The position numbers and the translations under genes are program-made. From Bordetella genomosp. 9 (GTDB lineage Bacteria > Pseudomonadota > Gammaproteobacteria > Burkholderiales > Burkholderiaceae_B): DNA of 64,000 nucleotides. The stretch's first letter is position 1; each line of letters starts with the position of its first letter. Positions 35,517 to 47,829 of the stretch are shown piece after piece. The notes below the pieces were generated by a model, which saw nothing but the letters and a program-made list of their open reading frames with translations, ran no database searches and was not told where the DNA came from. The stretch is from NCBI RefSeq assembly GCF_002119725.1, contig NZ_CP021109.1, forward strand, positions 3,720,001 to 3,784,000, written 5' to 3'.

Positions 35517-36935
35517 ATGAAGCTCTTTCCCCTGTTCGCCGACCTGACCCAGCGGCTCGTCCTGGTGGTCGGCGGCGGCGCCGTCGCCGCTCGCAAGGTG
35601 CAAGCGCTCCGGGAAGCGGGCGCCAGCGTGCGCCTTGGCGCGCCGGAACTGCACGCCGAGCTTGCCGCGCTGGCCCGAGAAGGCGCCATCGCGCATGTGC
35701 CGGGCCGGTTCGAGGAAAGCTGGCTGGACGATGTCTGGCTGGTGGTCGCGGCGACCGACGACCGCGAGGTCAATGCTCAGGTCGCCGCCGCGGCAGGGCG
35801 GCGGCGCCTGCTCGTCAATGTGGTCGACGATCCGGGCCTGTCCTCCTTCCAGGTGCCATCCATCGTGGATCGATCGCCGCTGATCGTGGCGATTTCCTCG
35901 TCCGGCGTCGCGCCGGTCCTGGCGCGGCGGCTGCGCGAACGCATCGAATCCATGTTCGACCACGCTGTCGGTCCGCTGGCGGATCTGGCGGGACGTTATC
36001 GCGCGCGCATCCGCGAGCGCCGCCCCGAACTGGGCGGGCGACGCCGCTTCTACGATTGGCTGATGGACGGCCCTGTGGCGGCGCTGCTGCGGCAGGCCCG
36101 GCCCGAGGACGCGGCGCGGGCGCTGGAAGCCGCGCTGGATCGTCCGCAGGAGCCTGTGCGCGGAAGCGTGGTGCTGGTGGGGGCAGGCCCCGGAGACCCC
36201 GGCCTGTTGACGCTGAAGGCGTTGCGCGCGCTGAACGAGGCGGACGTGATCCTGTACGACCGGCTGGTCAGCGCCGACATTCTTTCGCTGGCGCGCCGCG
36301 ATGCCGAGCGCGAGGACGTGGGCAAGCGCCCGGGCGAGGACCACGCGGCCACGCAGGCGCGCATCCATGCCCTGATGGTGGAACACGCCCGGCGAGGCCG
36401 CCGGGTGGTGCGGCTAAAGGGAGGCGATGCCTTCATCTTCGGGCGGGGCGGCGAGGAATTGCAGCATCTGCGCGCCCACGGCGTGCCGTATGAAGTCGTG
36501 CCTGGCGTCACGGCGGCGCTGGCCTGCGCGGCGCATGCCGGCATCCCATTGACCCATCGGGACCATGCGCAGTCCCTGCACCTGATTACCGCCCACTGCC
36601 GCGACGATGACGATGCGGTGGATTGGGGGGCGCTGGCCGGCAGCCGCCAGACGCTGGCGTTCTACATGGGCGTGAGCCAGCTGGACGCCCTGGCGCGCCG
36701 TCTGCAGGAACACGGACGGGCGGCGGACACGCCCTTCGCGCTGGTGGAAAACGGAAGCCGGCCGGAGCAGCGCGTCCTGACGGGCCGCTTGGCGGAATTG
36801 CCCGCGCTGGCCCGGGCGCACGACATCCGTGCGCCTGCCCTGCTGATCGTGGGACGCGTGGCGGCGCTGGCCAACGAACTGAACTGGTTCGGCCGCCATA
36901 TCGATGGGACCGCCGCGGCCGGCGCGCCGGCCTGA
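35517..36935 (+). CDS. cysG: Siroheme synthase CysG
   Basis: 472-residue trifunctional enzyme making siroheme, the cofactor of sulfite and nitrite reductases. The N-terminal half (residues 1 to about 210) is the precorrin-2 dehydrogenase/ferrochelatase with the NAD site [13 protein letters not shown]. The C-terminal half is the uroporphyrinogen-III methyltransferase with [33 protein letters not shown] and [12 protein letters not shown]. Both halves appear complete. Convergent with upp, 4 bp apart. No sulfite reductase genes are seen next to it. Confidence 0.95.
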   Translation: MKLFPLFADLTQRLVLVVGGGAVAARKVQALREAGASVRLGAPELHAELAALAREGAIAHVPGRFEESWLDDVWLVVAATDDREVNAQVAAAAGRRRLLVNVVDDPGLSSFQVPSIVDRSPLIVAISSSGVAPVLARRLRERIESMFDHAVGPLADLAGRYRARIRERRPELGGRRRFYDWLMDGPVAALLRQARPEDAARALEAALDRPQEPVRGSVVLVGAGPGDPGLLTLKALRALNEADVILYDRLVSADILSLARRDAEREDVGKRPGEDHAATQARIHALMVEHARRGRRVVRLKGGDAFIFGRGGEELQHLRAHGVPYEVVPGVTAALACAAHAGIPLTHRDHAQSLHLITAHCRDDDDAVDWGALAGSRQTLAFYMGVSQLDALARRLQEHGRAADTPFALVENGSRPEQRVLTGRLAELPALARAHDIRAPALLIVGRVAALANELNWFGRHIDGTAAAGAPA

Positions 36936-36939
36936 GCCG

Positions 36940-37578
36940 CTACTCGGTCTTCTGCCGTGTGCCGAAAATCCGGTCGCCGGCATCGCCCAGGCCGGGAATG
37001 ATGTAGCCGTCTTCGTTCAGGCCCTGGTCGATGGAGGCGGTATAGATCTGCACGTCCGGGTGATCCTTCTCCACGCGGGCGATGCCTTCGGGCGCCGCCA
37101 CCAGGACCAGCGCGCGGATGTCCCGGCAGCCGGCCCGCTTGAGCATGTCGATCGTGGCGCACATGGAGCCGCCCGTGGCGAGCATGGGGTCGACGATCAA
37201 GGCCACCCGGCGATCGAGTTCGGCCACCAGGCGCTCCAGATAGGCCTGCGCCTGCAGGGTTTCCTCGTCGCGGGCAATTCCCACCACGCTGACCTTGGCG
37301 CCTGGAACCAGGGTGAGCACACCGTCCAGCATCCCGATGCCGGCGCGCAGGATGGGGACCACCGTGATTTTCTTGCCCGCCAGCTTTTCGACCTGCACCG
37401 GCCCGCTCCACCCTTCGATGGTGCAAGGCTCCAGCGGCAGATCCTTGCAGGCCTCGTAAGTCAGCAGCGCGCCCACTTCCTGGGACAACTCGCGGAAACT
37501 CTTGGTGCTCAGGTCGGCGCGCCGCATGATCCCCAGCTTGTGGCGGATCAAGGGGTGGCGGATTTCATGCACGGGCAT
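36940..37578 (-). CDS. upp: Uracil phosphoribosyltransferase
   Basis: 212-residue pyrimidine-salvage enzyme converting uracil and PRPP to UMP. Recognised parts are [38 protein letters not shown], the PRPP-binding loop [15 protein letters not shown] and the final [22 protein letters not shown]. The length is family-typical. It may recycle the PRPP pool that PhnN also feeds, but the two loci are far apart. Convergent with cysG; dacB lies upstream on the same strand 70 bp away. Confidence 0.96.
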   Translation of the reverse strand: MPVHEIRHPLIRHKLGIMRRADLSTKSFRELSQEVGALLTYEACKDLPLEPCTIEGWSGPVQVEKLAGKKITVVPILRAGIGMLDGVLTLVPGAKVSVVGIARDEETLQAQAYLERLVAELDRRVALIVDPMLATGGSMCATIDMLKRAGCRDIRALVLVAAPEGIARVEKDHPDVQIYTASIDQGLNEDGYIIPGLGDAGDRIFGTRQKTE

Positions 37579-37648
37579 GGCGATTCTCCAATTGCAATGG
37601 ATCGAATCGTAGCGTGGCCGCGCGGCGCGGGCCAGTTGCCGGCCGCGA

Positions 37649-39166
37649 TCAGCGATCCACCAGCCACTTGATCAGGGCGTCGTCGAAGGGCCGCACCGCG
37701 TCGGCCCGGTCGTCGTTGACGATGCTGACGACCGCGTAGCGCTTGCCGCTCGCGCTCAGCACGTAGCCCGCCAGGGCGCGCACATTGGCCAGCGTGCCGG
37801 TCTTCAGATGCGCCATGCCGCGCGTGTCCTTGTCGCGCAGGCGCCGGCGCACCGTGCCATCCACGCCGGCGATCGCCAGCGAGGACATGAATTCCGGCAT
37901 GTACGGCGAATTCCACGCGACCGTCAGCAGCGACGCCAGACTGTCCGCGGAAATCCGGCCGATCCGCGACAGGCCCGAGCCGTTGTCGATGACCAGTTCC
38001 GGCATCGAAAGCCCCTGACCGGCCAGCACGCGGCGCACGACGTCGGCGCTGCTCGCCTCGTTCGCCGACCGCAGGCCCCCTTCGGCGCCCAAGGTCAGCA
38101 GAAGCTGGCGCGCCATGACGTTGTTGCTGCGCTTGTTGATGGTCCGGATGACGTCGCCCAGCGGCGGCGAATCGTGCGACGCCAGCGGCACGGCATCGGG
38201 CGGCACCAGGCCGGAGCGGACCTGCCCGGCGAACGTGCCGCCCAGCTCGCGCCACAGCAGGCGAAAGACCTCGGTGGCGAACTCCGGCTGGGACAAGGCC
38301 AAGCGGTACAGGCTGAATTCCCCGCATGAGCCGGCCACCTTGCCGGACAGGCGCAACGTGACGCCCTGCTGCGTAATGACCGGCTCCGTGGCGACCTCCG
38401 GCGAGCCGGGGCACGGCGCGTCGCTCCATTCGAGCTGGCCGCTGACCGACACGCCGGGCAAGGGCGGGTCGATGACCGGGCGCCAGCGCCGCGCGGCGGG
38501 ATCCGGAATGAACAGCAGGCGCAGGGCGCCGAAGCCCACCATCAACGCGTCGGGACTGGCGTTATAAGGGCGATCCGGCGCGCCGTCGAAAGCGCCGGGG
38601 TCGCTGCCGACCGACCCGAAGATGCTGCGGTCGATCACCAGGTCTTGGATCTGCCGCACGCCGTGCAGCCGCAGGTCGCGCAGCAACGTCCAGAAGTCCT
38701 GCAACAGAAAGAAGGGATCGCCGCTGGCGCGCAAGTACAACGGGCCGGACAACACGCCATTGGCGAGCCGGGCGCCCGGGTCGGACAGGAGCTCCGTGCG
38801 CCATACATAGTTCGGTCCCAGGCTGGACAGCCCGGCCCAGGTCGTGACCAGCTTCATCACCGAAGCGGGATTGCGCGGCGCCTTGGCGTTGATCGAAAGC
38901 AGGCGTTGCCCGCCCAGTTCCTGTACGACGAGGGACAGCGACGACCCGGGCAGCTTGCTGGCGCGCCATGCCGCGGCCAGCTCGTGCGGCAGCGCGTTGG
39001 CCGAGGACGGCGCCAGACCCTGGGCCCGGACGGCTGCCGGCGCCAGCAGGCCGCCCAAGGCAGTCACGCCGGCCAATGGCGCCGCGGCGGCCATTGCCGA
39101 CGCGGCTGCCGCGGCCGCCAGCCGCCGCCAAAAACGTTTTCCGACCAGGCCCAACCATCCGCTCAT
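37649..39166 (-). CDS. dacB: D-alanyl-D-alanine carboxypeptidase/endopeptidase PBP4 (DacB)
   Basis: 505-residue S13-family penicillin-binding protein that trims peptidoglycan in the periplasm. A signal-like hydrophobic Ala-rich stretch covers residues 15-45. Active-site motifs: SVMK (Ser102, Lys105) in [15 protein letters not shown] in [13 protein letters not shown], and KTG in [17 protein letters not shown]. The insert of about 170 residues between SxxK and SxN is typical for PBP4. The start at 39166 (MSGWLG) is preferred; a further ATG at 39208 is possible. Divergent from queA. Confidence 0.92.
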   Translation of the reverse strand: MSGWLGLVGKRFWRRLAAAAAASAMAAAAPLAGVTALGGLLAPAAVRAQGLAPSSANALPHELAAAWRASKLPGSSLSLVVQELGGQRLLSINAKAPRNPASVMKLVTTWAGLSSLGPNYVWRTELLSDPGARLANGVLSGPLYLRASGDPFFLLQDFWTLLRDLRLHGVRQIQDLVIDRSIFGSVGSDPGAFDGAPDRPYNASPDALMVGFGALRLLFIPDPAARRWRPVIDPPLPGVSVSGQLEWSDAPCPGSPEVATEPVITQQGVTLRLSGKVAGSCGEFSLYRLALSQPEFATEVFRLLWRELGGTFAGQVRSGLVPPDAVPLASHDSPPLGDVIRTINKRSNNVMARQLLLTLGAEGGLRSANEASSADVVRRVLAGQGLSMPELVIDNGSGLSRIGRISADSLASLLTVAWNSPYMPEFMSSLAIAGVDGTVRRRLRDKDTRGMAHLKTGTLANVRALAGYVLSASGKRYAVVSIVNDDRADAVRPFDDALIKWLVDR

Positions 39167-39322
39167 TCGCTGTCCGTACTCGTTGCCGGGACGCCAACAC
39201 GTCGGCATGAAAAATCAACAAGGAATCGTGAAACGGCCCCGCGACGGGGGCCGTGATCGCGGCGCCGCGCCAGCGTCGCGATGTCGGACGGCCGGCCGCC
39301 AAAAGCGCCAAGCATACCGTGA

Positions 39323-41620
<2,298 letters not shown>

Positions 41621-41667
41621 GTGCGGCGAGCCCTGGCGCACCGCCTTCCCCGGGCGGACAGCTTCGC

Positions 41668-41673
41668 TACAAT
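41668..41673 (+). promoter_or_regulatory. -10-like TACAAT upstream of yajC
   Basis: TACAAT appears in CTACAATAGCGGG, 102 bp upstream of yajC. The -35 region is weak, so this is only suggestive; the same -10 hexamer recurs upstream of infA, an aminotransferase and queA. Confidence 0.3.
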
Positions 41674-41774
41674 AGCGGGCTGCTCAATACGCAGGCTCGC
41701 GCAAAAATAAGCGAAAACCATATCAAAAATCCTCAAAACCGGATTCCGGCAGCGGATCCAACCAGGAGAATTCG

Positions 41775-42116
41775 ATGCAACTTACCGACACCCTAGGCGT
41801 TGTGGTCGCCCAGGCCGCCCCCGAAGGCAACGCGTTGATGGGCATGCTGCCCATCATCCTGATGTTCGTCATCCTGTATTTCCTGATGATCCGGCCGCAA
41901 ATGAAGCGCCAGAAGGAACACCGGAACCTGCTGGCCGCGTTGGCGAAGGGTGACGAAGTGGTCACCGCGGGCGGCCTGCTTGGCAAGGTCACGCGCGTGA
42001 CGGACACCTATATCACCGTCGAAATCGCCGAGGGCGCCGACAAGCCGGTCGAAGTCGTGGTCCAGAAGAGCGCCGTCTCCGCGGTTCTGCCCAAAGGAAC
42101 CATCAAGGCGCTGTAA
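41775..42116 (+). CDS. yajC: Preprotein translocase subunit YajC
   Basis: 113-residue accessory subunit of the SecDF-YajC complex. One membrane helix near residues 19-41 (MLPIILMFVILYFLMIRPQMKRQKEH), followed by a cytoplasmic domain with GDEVVTAGGLLGKVTRV, typical of YajC. AGGAG lies just before the start. secD follows after 99 bp. Confidence 0.95.
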   Translation: MQLTDTLGVVVAQAAPEGNALMGMLPIILMFVILYFLMIRPQMKRQKEHRNLLAALAKGDEVVTAGGLLGKVTRVTDTYITVEIAEGADKPVEVVVQKSAVSAVLPKGTIKAL

Positions 42117-42215
42117 CGTCAGAGAGGCTGGGCCGCGGGCGGGCGCCGCCACGACGGCCGCCCTTCCCGCATTCCGGCTTTTCGCCGCAACGTCATTCGT
42201 CAAAAGTAGCCGGCC

Positions 42216-44093
42216 ATGAACCGCTATCCCCTCTGGAAGTATCTTACGGTCCTGATTGCGGTCGTCATCGGCCTGCTCTACACGCTGCCCAATTTCTACG
42301 GCGAATCCCCGGCGGTACAGATTTCGAGCGCCAAGGCCACGATCAAGGTGGACAACGCGCTGCTCGGTACGGTTGAACGGACCTTGTCCCAGGCAAGGAT
42401 CCCGACCGAGGGCGTGTATTACGAACAGAACGGCCCGCTCGGCACCATCCGGGCGCGCTTCGCGTCCACCGACCAGCAGCTGCAGGCGCGCGATCTGCTC
42501 GACAAGACTTTGAATACGACACCCGGCGACCCGCATTACACGGTGGCGCTGAACCTGCTGCCCGCCTCGCCCGCCTGGATGCGAACCCTGGGCTGGTTCG
42601 AGCCCAAGCCCATGTACCTGGGCCTGGACCTGCGCGGCGGCGTGTACTTCCTGCTGCAGATCGACATGCAGGGCGCGCTGAACGCCCGCTACGACGCCCT
42701 GGCCGCCGATGTGCGCAGCGTGCTGCGCGACCAGGACATTCCCGGCGCCACGGTCGAGCGGACAGGCCAGTCGGTGACGGCCACGTTCCAGAACGCCGAC
42801 AGCCGCGACAAGGCGGTGTCCGCGCTGCGCGCGCGGGTGCCGGACCTGCAATTCACCGACGAAAACGGCGGCGGCAAGCCGCAGCTGGTCGGCACCATGA
42901 ACGCGGCGTCGGTCACCCGCGTGCAGGAAAACGCGCTGACCCAGAACATGAACACCCTGCACAACCGGATCAATGAGCTGGGGGTGGCCGAGCCGGTGAT
43001 CCAGCAGCAGGGCACCGACCGCATCGTCGTCCAACTGCCCGGCGTGCAGGACGTGGCCAAGGCCAAGGAACTGCTGGGCCGCACCGCCACGCTGGAAATC
43101 CGCATGGTGGACGATTCGCCGGCGGCGCAGGCGGCCCTGGCCGCCAACACCGTGCCGTTCGGGCTGGAACGCTATACCGACCGGGACGGACGCCCCCTGC
43201 TGGTGCGCCGCCAGGTCATCCTGACGGGCGAAAACCTGCAGGACGCTCAGCCCGGCCGCGACCAGCAGACGCAACAGCCGGCCGTGCATCTGACGCTGGA
43301 CGCCAAGGGCGCGCGCATCTTCCGCGACGTCACGCGCGACAACGTCGGCAAGCGCATGGCCATCCTGCTGTTCGAGAACGGCAAGGGCGAAGTGGTCACG
43401 GCGCCCGTCATCCGCGGCGAAATCCCGGGCGGGCAGGTGCAGATTTCCGGCAGCATGACCGCCGAGGAAGCCGCCGACACCGCCCTGCTGCTGCGCGCCG
43501 GCGCGCTGGCCGCGCCGATGGCGATCATCGAGGAACGGACCATCGGGCCCAGCCTGGGGGCGGACAACATCGCCAAGGGCTTCCATTCGACCCTGTGGGG
43601 CTTCGTGGCGATCGCCGTCTTCATCGTGCTGTACTACCGGCTGTTCGGCGTCTTCTCCACGATCGGCCTGGCGGTGAACGTGCTGCTCCTGCTCGCGCTG
43701 CTTTCGATGCTGCAGGCGACGCTGACGCTGCCCGGCATCGCGGCCATTGCGCTGACGCTGGGCATGGCGATCGACTCCAACGTGCTGATCAACGAGCGTA
43801 TCCGCGAGGAATTGCGCAACGGCGCCACGCCGCAACAGGCGATCCATCATGGCTTCGAACGGGCGTGGGGCACCATCCTGGATTCGAACCTGACGACGCT
43901 GATCGTGGGCCTGGCGCTGCTGGCCTTCGGATCGGGCCCCATCCGCGGTTTCGCGGTGGTGCACTGCCTGGGCATTCTGACGTCGATGTTCTCCTCCGTG
44001 GTGGGCGTGCGCGCGCTGGCGAACCTTTGGTATGGCCGCCGGAAGAAGCTGACGAGCGTGTCGATCGGCCAGGTGTGGAAGCCGAGTGAGTAG
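42216..44093 (+). CDS. secD: Protein translocase subunit SecD
   Basis: 625-residue membrane protein of the proton-driven SecDF complex that pulls preproteins out of SecYEG. N-terminal helix (YLTVLIAVVIGLLYTLPNFYGE), a large periplasmic P1 domain, then the RND-type transmembrane bundle with GLDLRGGVYFLLQIDM and the conserved IAAIALTLGMAIDSNVLINERIREEL, which contains the functional Asp. Length matches long SecD forms. secF normally adjoins; here 476 bp of repeated sequence intervene. Confidence 0.96.
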   Translation: MNRYPLWKYLTVLIAVVIGLLYTLPNFYGESPAVQISSAKATIKVDNALLGTVERTLSQARIPTEGVYYEQNGPLGTIRARFASTDQQLQARDLLDKTLNTTPGDPHYTVALNLLPASPAWMRTLGWFEPKPMYLGLDLRGGVYFLLQIDMQGALNARYDALAADVRSVLRDQDIPGATVERTGQSVTATFQNADSRDKAVSALRARVPDLQFTDENGGGKPQLVGTMNAASVTRVQENALTQNMNTLHNRINELGVAEPVIQQQGTDRIVVQLPGVQDVAKAKELLGRTATLEIRMVDDSPAAQAALAANTVPFGLERYTDRDGRPLLVRRQVILTGENLQDAQPGRDQQTQQPAVHLTLDAKGARIFRDVTRDNVGKRMAILLFENGKGEVVTAPVIRGEIPGGQVQISGSMTAEEAADTALLLRAGALAAPMAIIEERTIGPSLGADNIAKGFHSTLWGFVAIAVFIVLYYRLFGVFSTIGLAVNVLLLLALLSMLQATLTLPGIAAIALTLGMAIDSNVLINERIREELRNGATPQQAIHHGFERAWGTILDSNLTTLIVGLALLAFGSGPIRGFAVVHCLGILTSMFSSVVGVRALANLWYGRRKKLTSVSIGQVWKPSE

Positions 44094-44569
44094 GGACCAC
44101 CCCCGAAGCGCTTCGCGCTTCCCCCTCAAGGGGGCGACGCTGGCGGACCGGAAGGGGAAGTCCACCCCCGAAGCGCTGACGCGCTTCCCCCTCGAGGGGG
44201 CGACGCTGGCGGACCGGCGGAGCCGGATCCGCGGCGTCCCCGATCGGGGAGCACCGTGGTTCATGGGGGGCGGCGTTGGCGTAGCGGCGGGGAAAGTCCA
44301 CCCCCGAAGCGCTTCGCGCTTCCCCCTCGAGGGGGCGACGCTGGCGGACCGGCGGAGCCGGATCCGCGGCGTCCCTGATCGGGGGGCACCGTGGTTCATG
44401 GGGAGCGACGCTGGCGGACCGGCGGAGCCGGATCTGCGGCGTCCCTGATCGGGGGGCAGCGGTTTTCTCGGGGCTGCTGGTGGGCCTTTGGAAGTGCTGG
44501 CGAGCGAGATTCGCGAGTAGTGGTGATTGATTCATAAAAGGCCCCTAGGGCCCACGAGCAAGGCGAAAC
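44094..44569. repeat. Hairpin-rich repeat array between secD and secF
   Basis: 476 bp with three full units and one partial unit. Units begin at 44097, 44162 and 44298 with CCACCCCCGAAGCG and continue through a GAAGCGC-TTC-GCGCTTC stem, the palindrome CCCCCTCGAGGGGG (AAG in unit 1), and GCGACGCTGGCGGACCGG. Units 2 and 3 extend through a second stem region ending near TTCATGGGG; the partial unit is 44404-44462. Frames through the array are repeat translations and not genes. It interrupts the expected secD-secF operon. Confidence 0.85.
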
Positions 44570-45499
44570 ATGGAATTTTTCCGTATCCACCGCACCATCC
44601 CGTTCATGCGTCACGCGCTGGTGCTGAACATCATCAGCGCCGTGACCTTCCTGGCGGCTGTGTTCTTCATCGTCACGCGCGGCTTTCACCTGTCCATCGA
44701 GTTCACGGGCGGCACGGTGATGGAGGTCAGCTACGCGCAGACGGCGCAGCTGGATTCGGTGCGCGGCGCGGTCTCCAAGCTGGGCTACGCCGACTTCCAG
44801 GTGCAGAACTTCGGCACCTCGCGCGACGTGCTGATCCGGCTGCCGCTGGCCGAAGGCCAGACGTCTTCCGAACAGAGCGACGCGGTGCTGAAAGCCTTGA
44901 AGGCCGAAGACCCCTCGGTGGAGCTGCGCCGGGTGGAATACGTCGGTCCGCAGGTCGGGCAGGAACTGGTGCACAACGGCCTGATGGCGCTGCTCTTCGT
45001 GGTGCTGGGCATCGTCGTCTATCTGGGCATCCGCTTCGAGTGGAAGTTCGCCCTGGCCGGCGTGGTCGCCAACCTGCACGACGTGGTGATCATCCTGGGC
45101 TTCTTCGCCTTCTTCCAGTGGGAATTCTCGCTGTCGGTGCTGGCGGGGGTGCTGGCGGTGCTGGGCTACTCGGTGAACGAATCCGTGGTCATCATGGACC
45201 GGATCCGCGAGAACTTCCGCAAGCAGCGCAAGGCCCCGGTGCAGGAAGTGATCAACAGCGCGATCACGCAGACGATTTCCCGAACCATCATCACGCACGG
45301 CTCCACGCAGATGATGGTGCTGTCCATGCTGTTCTTCGGCGGCCCCACCCTGCACTATTTCGCGATGGCGCTGACCATCGGGATCTGGTTCGGTATTTAT
45401 TCTTCGGTATTCGTGGCCGCCGCGCTGGCGATGTGGTTCGGCGTGAAGCGCGAGGACCTGGTGAAACCAGCGAAGAAGGACGGCCCGGAAGTAGCCTAG
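44570..45499 (+). CDS. secF: Protein translocase subunit SecF
   Basis: 309-residue partner of SecD. Helix 1 (NIISAVTFLAAVFFIV) precedes FHLSIEFTGGTVMEV, the SecF signature, then a small periplasmic domain and a five-helix bundle with LAVLGYSVNESVVIMDRIRENFRK and SRTIITHGSTQMMVLSMLFFGG. All conserved parts appear intact. It depends on read-through of the upstream repeats or on its own promoter, since the distance from secD is unusually long. Confidence 0.95.
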   Translation: MEFFRIHRTIPFMRHALVLNIISAVTFLAAVFFIVTRGFHLSIEFTGGTVMEVSYAQTAQLDSVRGAVSKLGYADFQVQNFGTSRDVLIRLPLAEGQTSSEQSDAVLKALKAEDPSVELRRVEYVGPQVGQELVHNGLMALLFVVLGIVVYLGIRFEWKFALAGVVANLHDVVIILGFFAFFQWEFSLSVLAGVLAVLGYSVNESVVIMDRIRENFRKQRKAPVQEVINSAITQTISRTIITHGSTQMMVLSMLFFGGPTLHYFAMALTIGIWFGIYSSVFVAAALAMWFGVKREDLVKPAKKDGPEVA

Positions 45500-45517
45500 C
45501 GGCGGACGCAGCGGACG

Positions 45518-45536
45518 CCGCGGCCGGCGGCCGCGG
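45518..45536. terminator. GC hairpin between convergent secF and the ureohydrolase gene
   Basis: CCGCGGCC-GGC-GGCCGCGG is a perfect stem with a 3-nt loop, in the 48-bp gap between the two stops. No T run follows in either direction, so termination efficiency is uncertain. Confidence 0.45.
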
Positions 45537-45547
45537 CCTGAAAGGCG

Positions 45548-46501
45548 CTATCCCCGCCCGGCCACGGCTCGCGCCAGCAGGCACAAGCATTCGTACATCA
45601 GCGTAGCCCCCAGCAGCGCGGTATTGCCGCTGGGGTCATAGGGCGGCGCCACTTCCACCACGTCGGCGCCGCGCAGGTCCAGCCCGTCCAGTCCGCGCAG
45701 CAAGGCCAGCGTCTCGCGCGTCGATAGGCCGCCGATCTCCGGCGTCCCCGTCCCTGGGGCGTACACCGGATCCAATCCGTCCACGTCCACGGAAAGATAC
45801 GCGGGCCCCTCCCCCACCACCCGGCGGGCCTCTGCGATGGCGGCGTCCACGCCCATCCGGTCGAACTCCTCGATGAATATCACCCGCATACCCGTGTCGA
45901 GCGAGTAGCGCCACCCTTCGTCCGAGTTCTGCGCGCCGCGAATGCCGATCTGCACGGTGCGGCGCGGATCGAGCAAGCCTGCTTCCACGGCGCGCCGGAA
46001 GGGCGAGCCGTGGCTGAACTTGGACCCGACGAAGTCGTCCCAGGTATCCGTATGGGCGTCGATATGCACCATGCCCAGCGGCGGCCGCGGCGCCATCGCC
46101 TGGAAGATGGGAAACGTAATCGAGTGATCGCCCCCCGCCACCAGCGTCCGCTTGCCGGCTGCGTACAGCGGCTCCAGGAAGCGCCGGATATCCGCGTGCG
46201 CATTCTCCAGGTGGAACACATCGGTGAAGGGCACGTCGCCCACATCGGCCACGCGGCAGGCGGTGAATGGATTGAAGCCGGTCACGTGATGGATCGCCCT
46301 GGTCATGGACGACATATTGCGCATTTCGCGCGGACCATAGCGCGCGCCCGGGCGCGCCGTCACGCCGCCGTCGAACGGCACGCCGACGATGGCGATATCG
46401 AAATCCTCCAGCCGCGTCGCATGGGGCACGCGCATGAAGGTCGGGATGCCGCTGTACCGGGGCAGTGCCTGGGCGCGGGTATCTGTGGCAGATAGGGACA
46501 T
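45548..46501 (-). CDS. Agmatinase-family ureohydrolase
   Basis: 317-residue manganese hydrolase that releases urea from a guanidino compound. Metal ligands are in place: GGDHS with His126, DAHTD with Asp148, His150 and Asp152, and SVDVDGLDPVYAPGTGTPE with two more Asp. The family includes agmatinase, guanidinobutyrase and guanidinopropionase, and sequence alone does not choose among them. It is the last gene of the importer-amidohydrolase-DUF1989-regulator operon, 4 bp after the regulator gene, which favours a catabolic role over polyamine synthesis. Confidence 0.85.
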   Translation of the reverse strand: MSLSATDTRAQALPRYSGIPTFMRVPHATRLEDFDIAIVGVPFDGGVTARPGARYGPREMRNMSSMTRAIHHVTGFNPFTACRVADVGDVPFTDVFHLENAHADIRRFLEPLYAAGKRTLVAGGDHSITFPIFQAMAPRPPLGMVHIDAHTDTWDDFVGSKFSHGSPFRRAVEAGLLDPRRTVQIGIRGAQNSDEGWRYSLDTGMRVIFIEEFDRMGVDAAIAEARRVVGEGPAYLSVDVDGLDPVYAPGTGTPEIGGLSTRETLALLRGLDGLDLRGADVVEVAPPYDPSGNTALLGATLMYECLCLLARAVAGRG

Positions 46502-46505
46502 GGGC

Positions 46506-47108
46506 TCAGAAAGTCGTGGGCGTGTTCACCCACAGCACACGCGTCACCGTCTTGCCCGGGTTGCGATAGCTGTGCGGAACGTCGCTGGAAAAATAGAACG
46601 AATCGCCGGCTTCCAGATGGTGGGTGTCCGCGCCCAGCCGCAGCTCGAAGCGGCCTTCGATGACATAGCCCATCTCCTCGCCGGCATGCGCGATCTGCTC
46701 CAGGCTTTCGGCCAGCGGCTCCAGCACGTGAATGTCGGCTTGCAGCAGCTGGCCGCGCATCGGGACGATGACCCGTTCCAGCTTGACGCCGCCCTTGCGG
46801 CCGCGCGCGGGGCTGAAGGCCAGCACCGGGCGGTCCGCCGCGCGCGTGACGGGCGAGGCCGGCGGCGCGTCGGCGGCGGTGAGCTCCGCCACGTTGGTTT
46901 CCAGCGCGCGCGCCAGCCGATGCAGCGTGGCCAGGGACGGCATGGCCTGGCCGCGTTCGATGCGGGAGAGCAGGCTTTCCGAGCACCCGGCGGCCTGCGC
47001 CAGCGCCTTCAGCGTCATGTTGCGCACCATGCGGGCGTGCTTGACGCGTGGACCCAGCGCGGCGAGCCCGCGCTCCGGCATCGACGGAACGGGTGTGGGG
47101 GTAGCCAT
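46506..47108 (-). CDS. XRE-family regulator with C-terminal cupin
   Basis: 200-residue regulator: helix-turn-helix at about residues 19-73 (ARMVRNMTLKALAQAAGCSESLLSRIERG), then a single cupin domain at about 115-195 with GEEMGYVIEGRFELRLGADTHHLEAGDSFYFSSDVPHSYRN. XRE-cupin proteins sense small nitrogen metabolites such as amino acids and polyamines and control their catabolism. The gene lies within the operon that it probably regulates, and the 21-bp palindrome at 52287-52307 is a candidate operator. Confidence 0.88.
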   Translation of the reverse strand: MATPTPVPSMPERGLAALGPRVKHARMVRNMTLKALAQAAGCSESLLSRIERGQAMPSLATLHRLARALETNVAELTAADAPPASPVTRAADRPVLAFSPARGRKGGVKLERVIVPMRGQLLQADIHVLEPLAESLEQIAHAGEEMGYVIEGRFELRLGADTHHLEAGDSFYFSSDVPHSYRNPGKTVTRVLWVNTPTTF

Positions 47109-47116
47109 GGCCGATG

Positions 47117-47818
47117 CTATGCCTGCGCCAGCACCTGGAAATGCACTTCAACCGGACGGTTGTCGTTGATCGGGATGATGTCCTGCGGGCAGGCCGACAT
47201 AACGACCACGCAATCCATCTCCGCCCGCAGATCGACGTAGTCGCCAGCCTTGGACACCGGCGCCAGCCATTGCACGCCGCCGTCCTGGCCGACCGGGATG
47301 TTCATCCACAGGTTCAGGGGCTGCGGCACCTCGCGCGCCCGCAGCCCGATCGCCTTCAGGGCCATGCGCATGTTGTCGGCGCAGTTGTCGTGATAGTGCT
47401 CGACGCCCAGGTTGCGGTAGCGGTAGGCGTCGCAGGCCGCCATCAAGGTGTCGTGCACGCCGGGGGAGGTGTCTGCGATCAGCGTCATGATGGGGCGGCG
47501 CCGGTTGCTGCCCAGCGGGTCGCCGACCTTGGGAACGATGCGGTCGATCATCGCGCGCGCATGTTCCATCGACATGAATTCGCTCAGGTCGTCCGCCTTG
47601 AAGGCCCAGGTGTCGCACACCTGGCTGCCATGGGTGTTGATAATGCGGATGACCTGTCCCTTCGACAGCCGGACGGCGCGCCCATGCCGGGCCGGGACCT
47701 CGTAAACCTTGCCCGGCTCCGCCCGCCCGTCGGGCGAGATCGGCTCCAGATGGGTATTGTTCAGGCCGACCGGTTCGCCGTTGTCGGGGACCTGCGTGGT
47801 GCTGGATAGCGTTTGCAT
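47117..47818 (-). CDS. DUF1989 protein (urea-carboxylase-associated family)
   Basis: 233-residue DUF1989 protein. Characteristic segments are VPARHGRAVRLSKGQVIRIINTHGSQVCDTWAF, MSMEHAR, RRRPIMTLIADT, HDTLMAACD, HYHDNCADNM and LNLWMNIPV. His, Cys and Asp residues in these blocks probably form a metal site. Members of this family include carboxyguanidine deiminase subunits that act with urea/guanidine carboxylase. Here it sits between an M20 amidohydrolase and a regulator with no carboxylase visible, so its substrate is uncertain. Confidence 0.85.
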   Translation of the reverse strand: MQTLSSTTQVPDNGEPVGLNNTHLEPISPDGRAEPGKVYEVPARHGRAVRLSKGQVIRIINTHGSQVCDTWAFKADDLSEFMSMEHARAMIDRIVPKVGDPLGSNRRRPIMTLIADTSPGVHDTLMAACDAYRYRNLGVEHYHDNCADNMRMALKAIGLRAREVPQPLNLWMNIPVGQDGGVQWLAPVSKAGDYVDLRAEMDCVVVMSACPQDIIPINDNRPVEVHFQVLAQA

Positions 47819-47829
47819 GGTGATGATTC

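Noticed and set aside
41793..44399. 868-codon leftward frame opposite yajC and secD
   Set aside because: Shadow of yajC and secD that reads into the repeat array; no independent evidence.
44086..44448. Open frame of 120 codons through the secD-secF repeats
   Set aside because: The peptide is just the translated repeat (PRSASRFPL..GATLADR recurring). There is no independent ribosome-binding site, and the same frame is closed elsewhere in the units.
44094..44470. Repeat array as a possible CRISPR
   Set aside because: Units differ in length, are hairpin-rich and lack uniform spacers of 30-40 bp. No cas genes are near.
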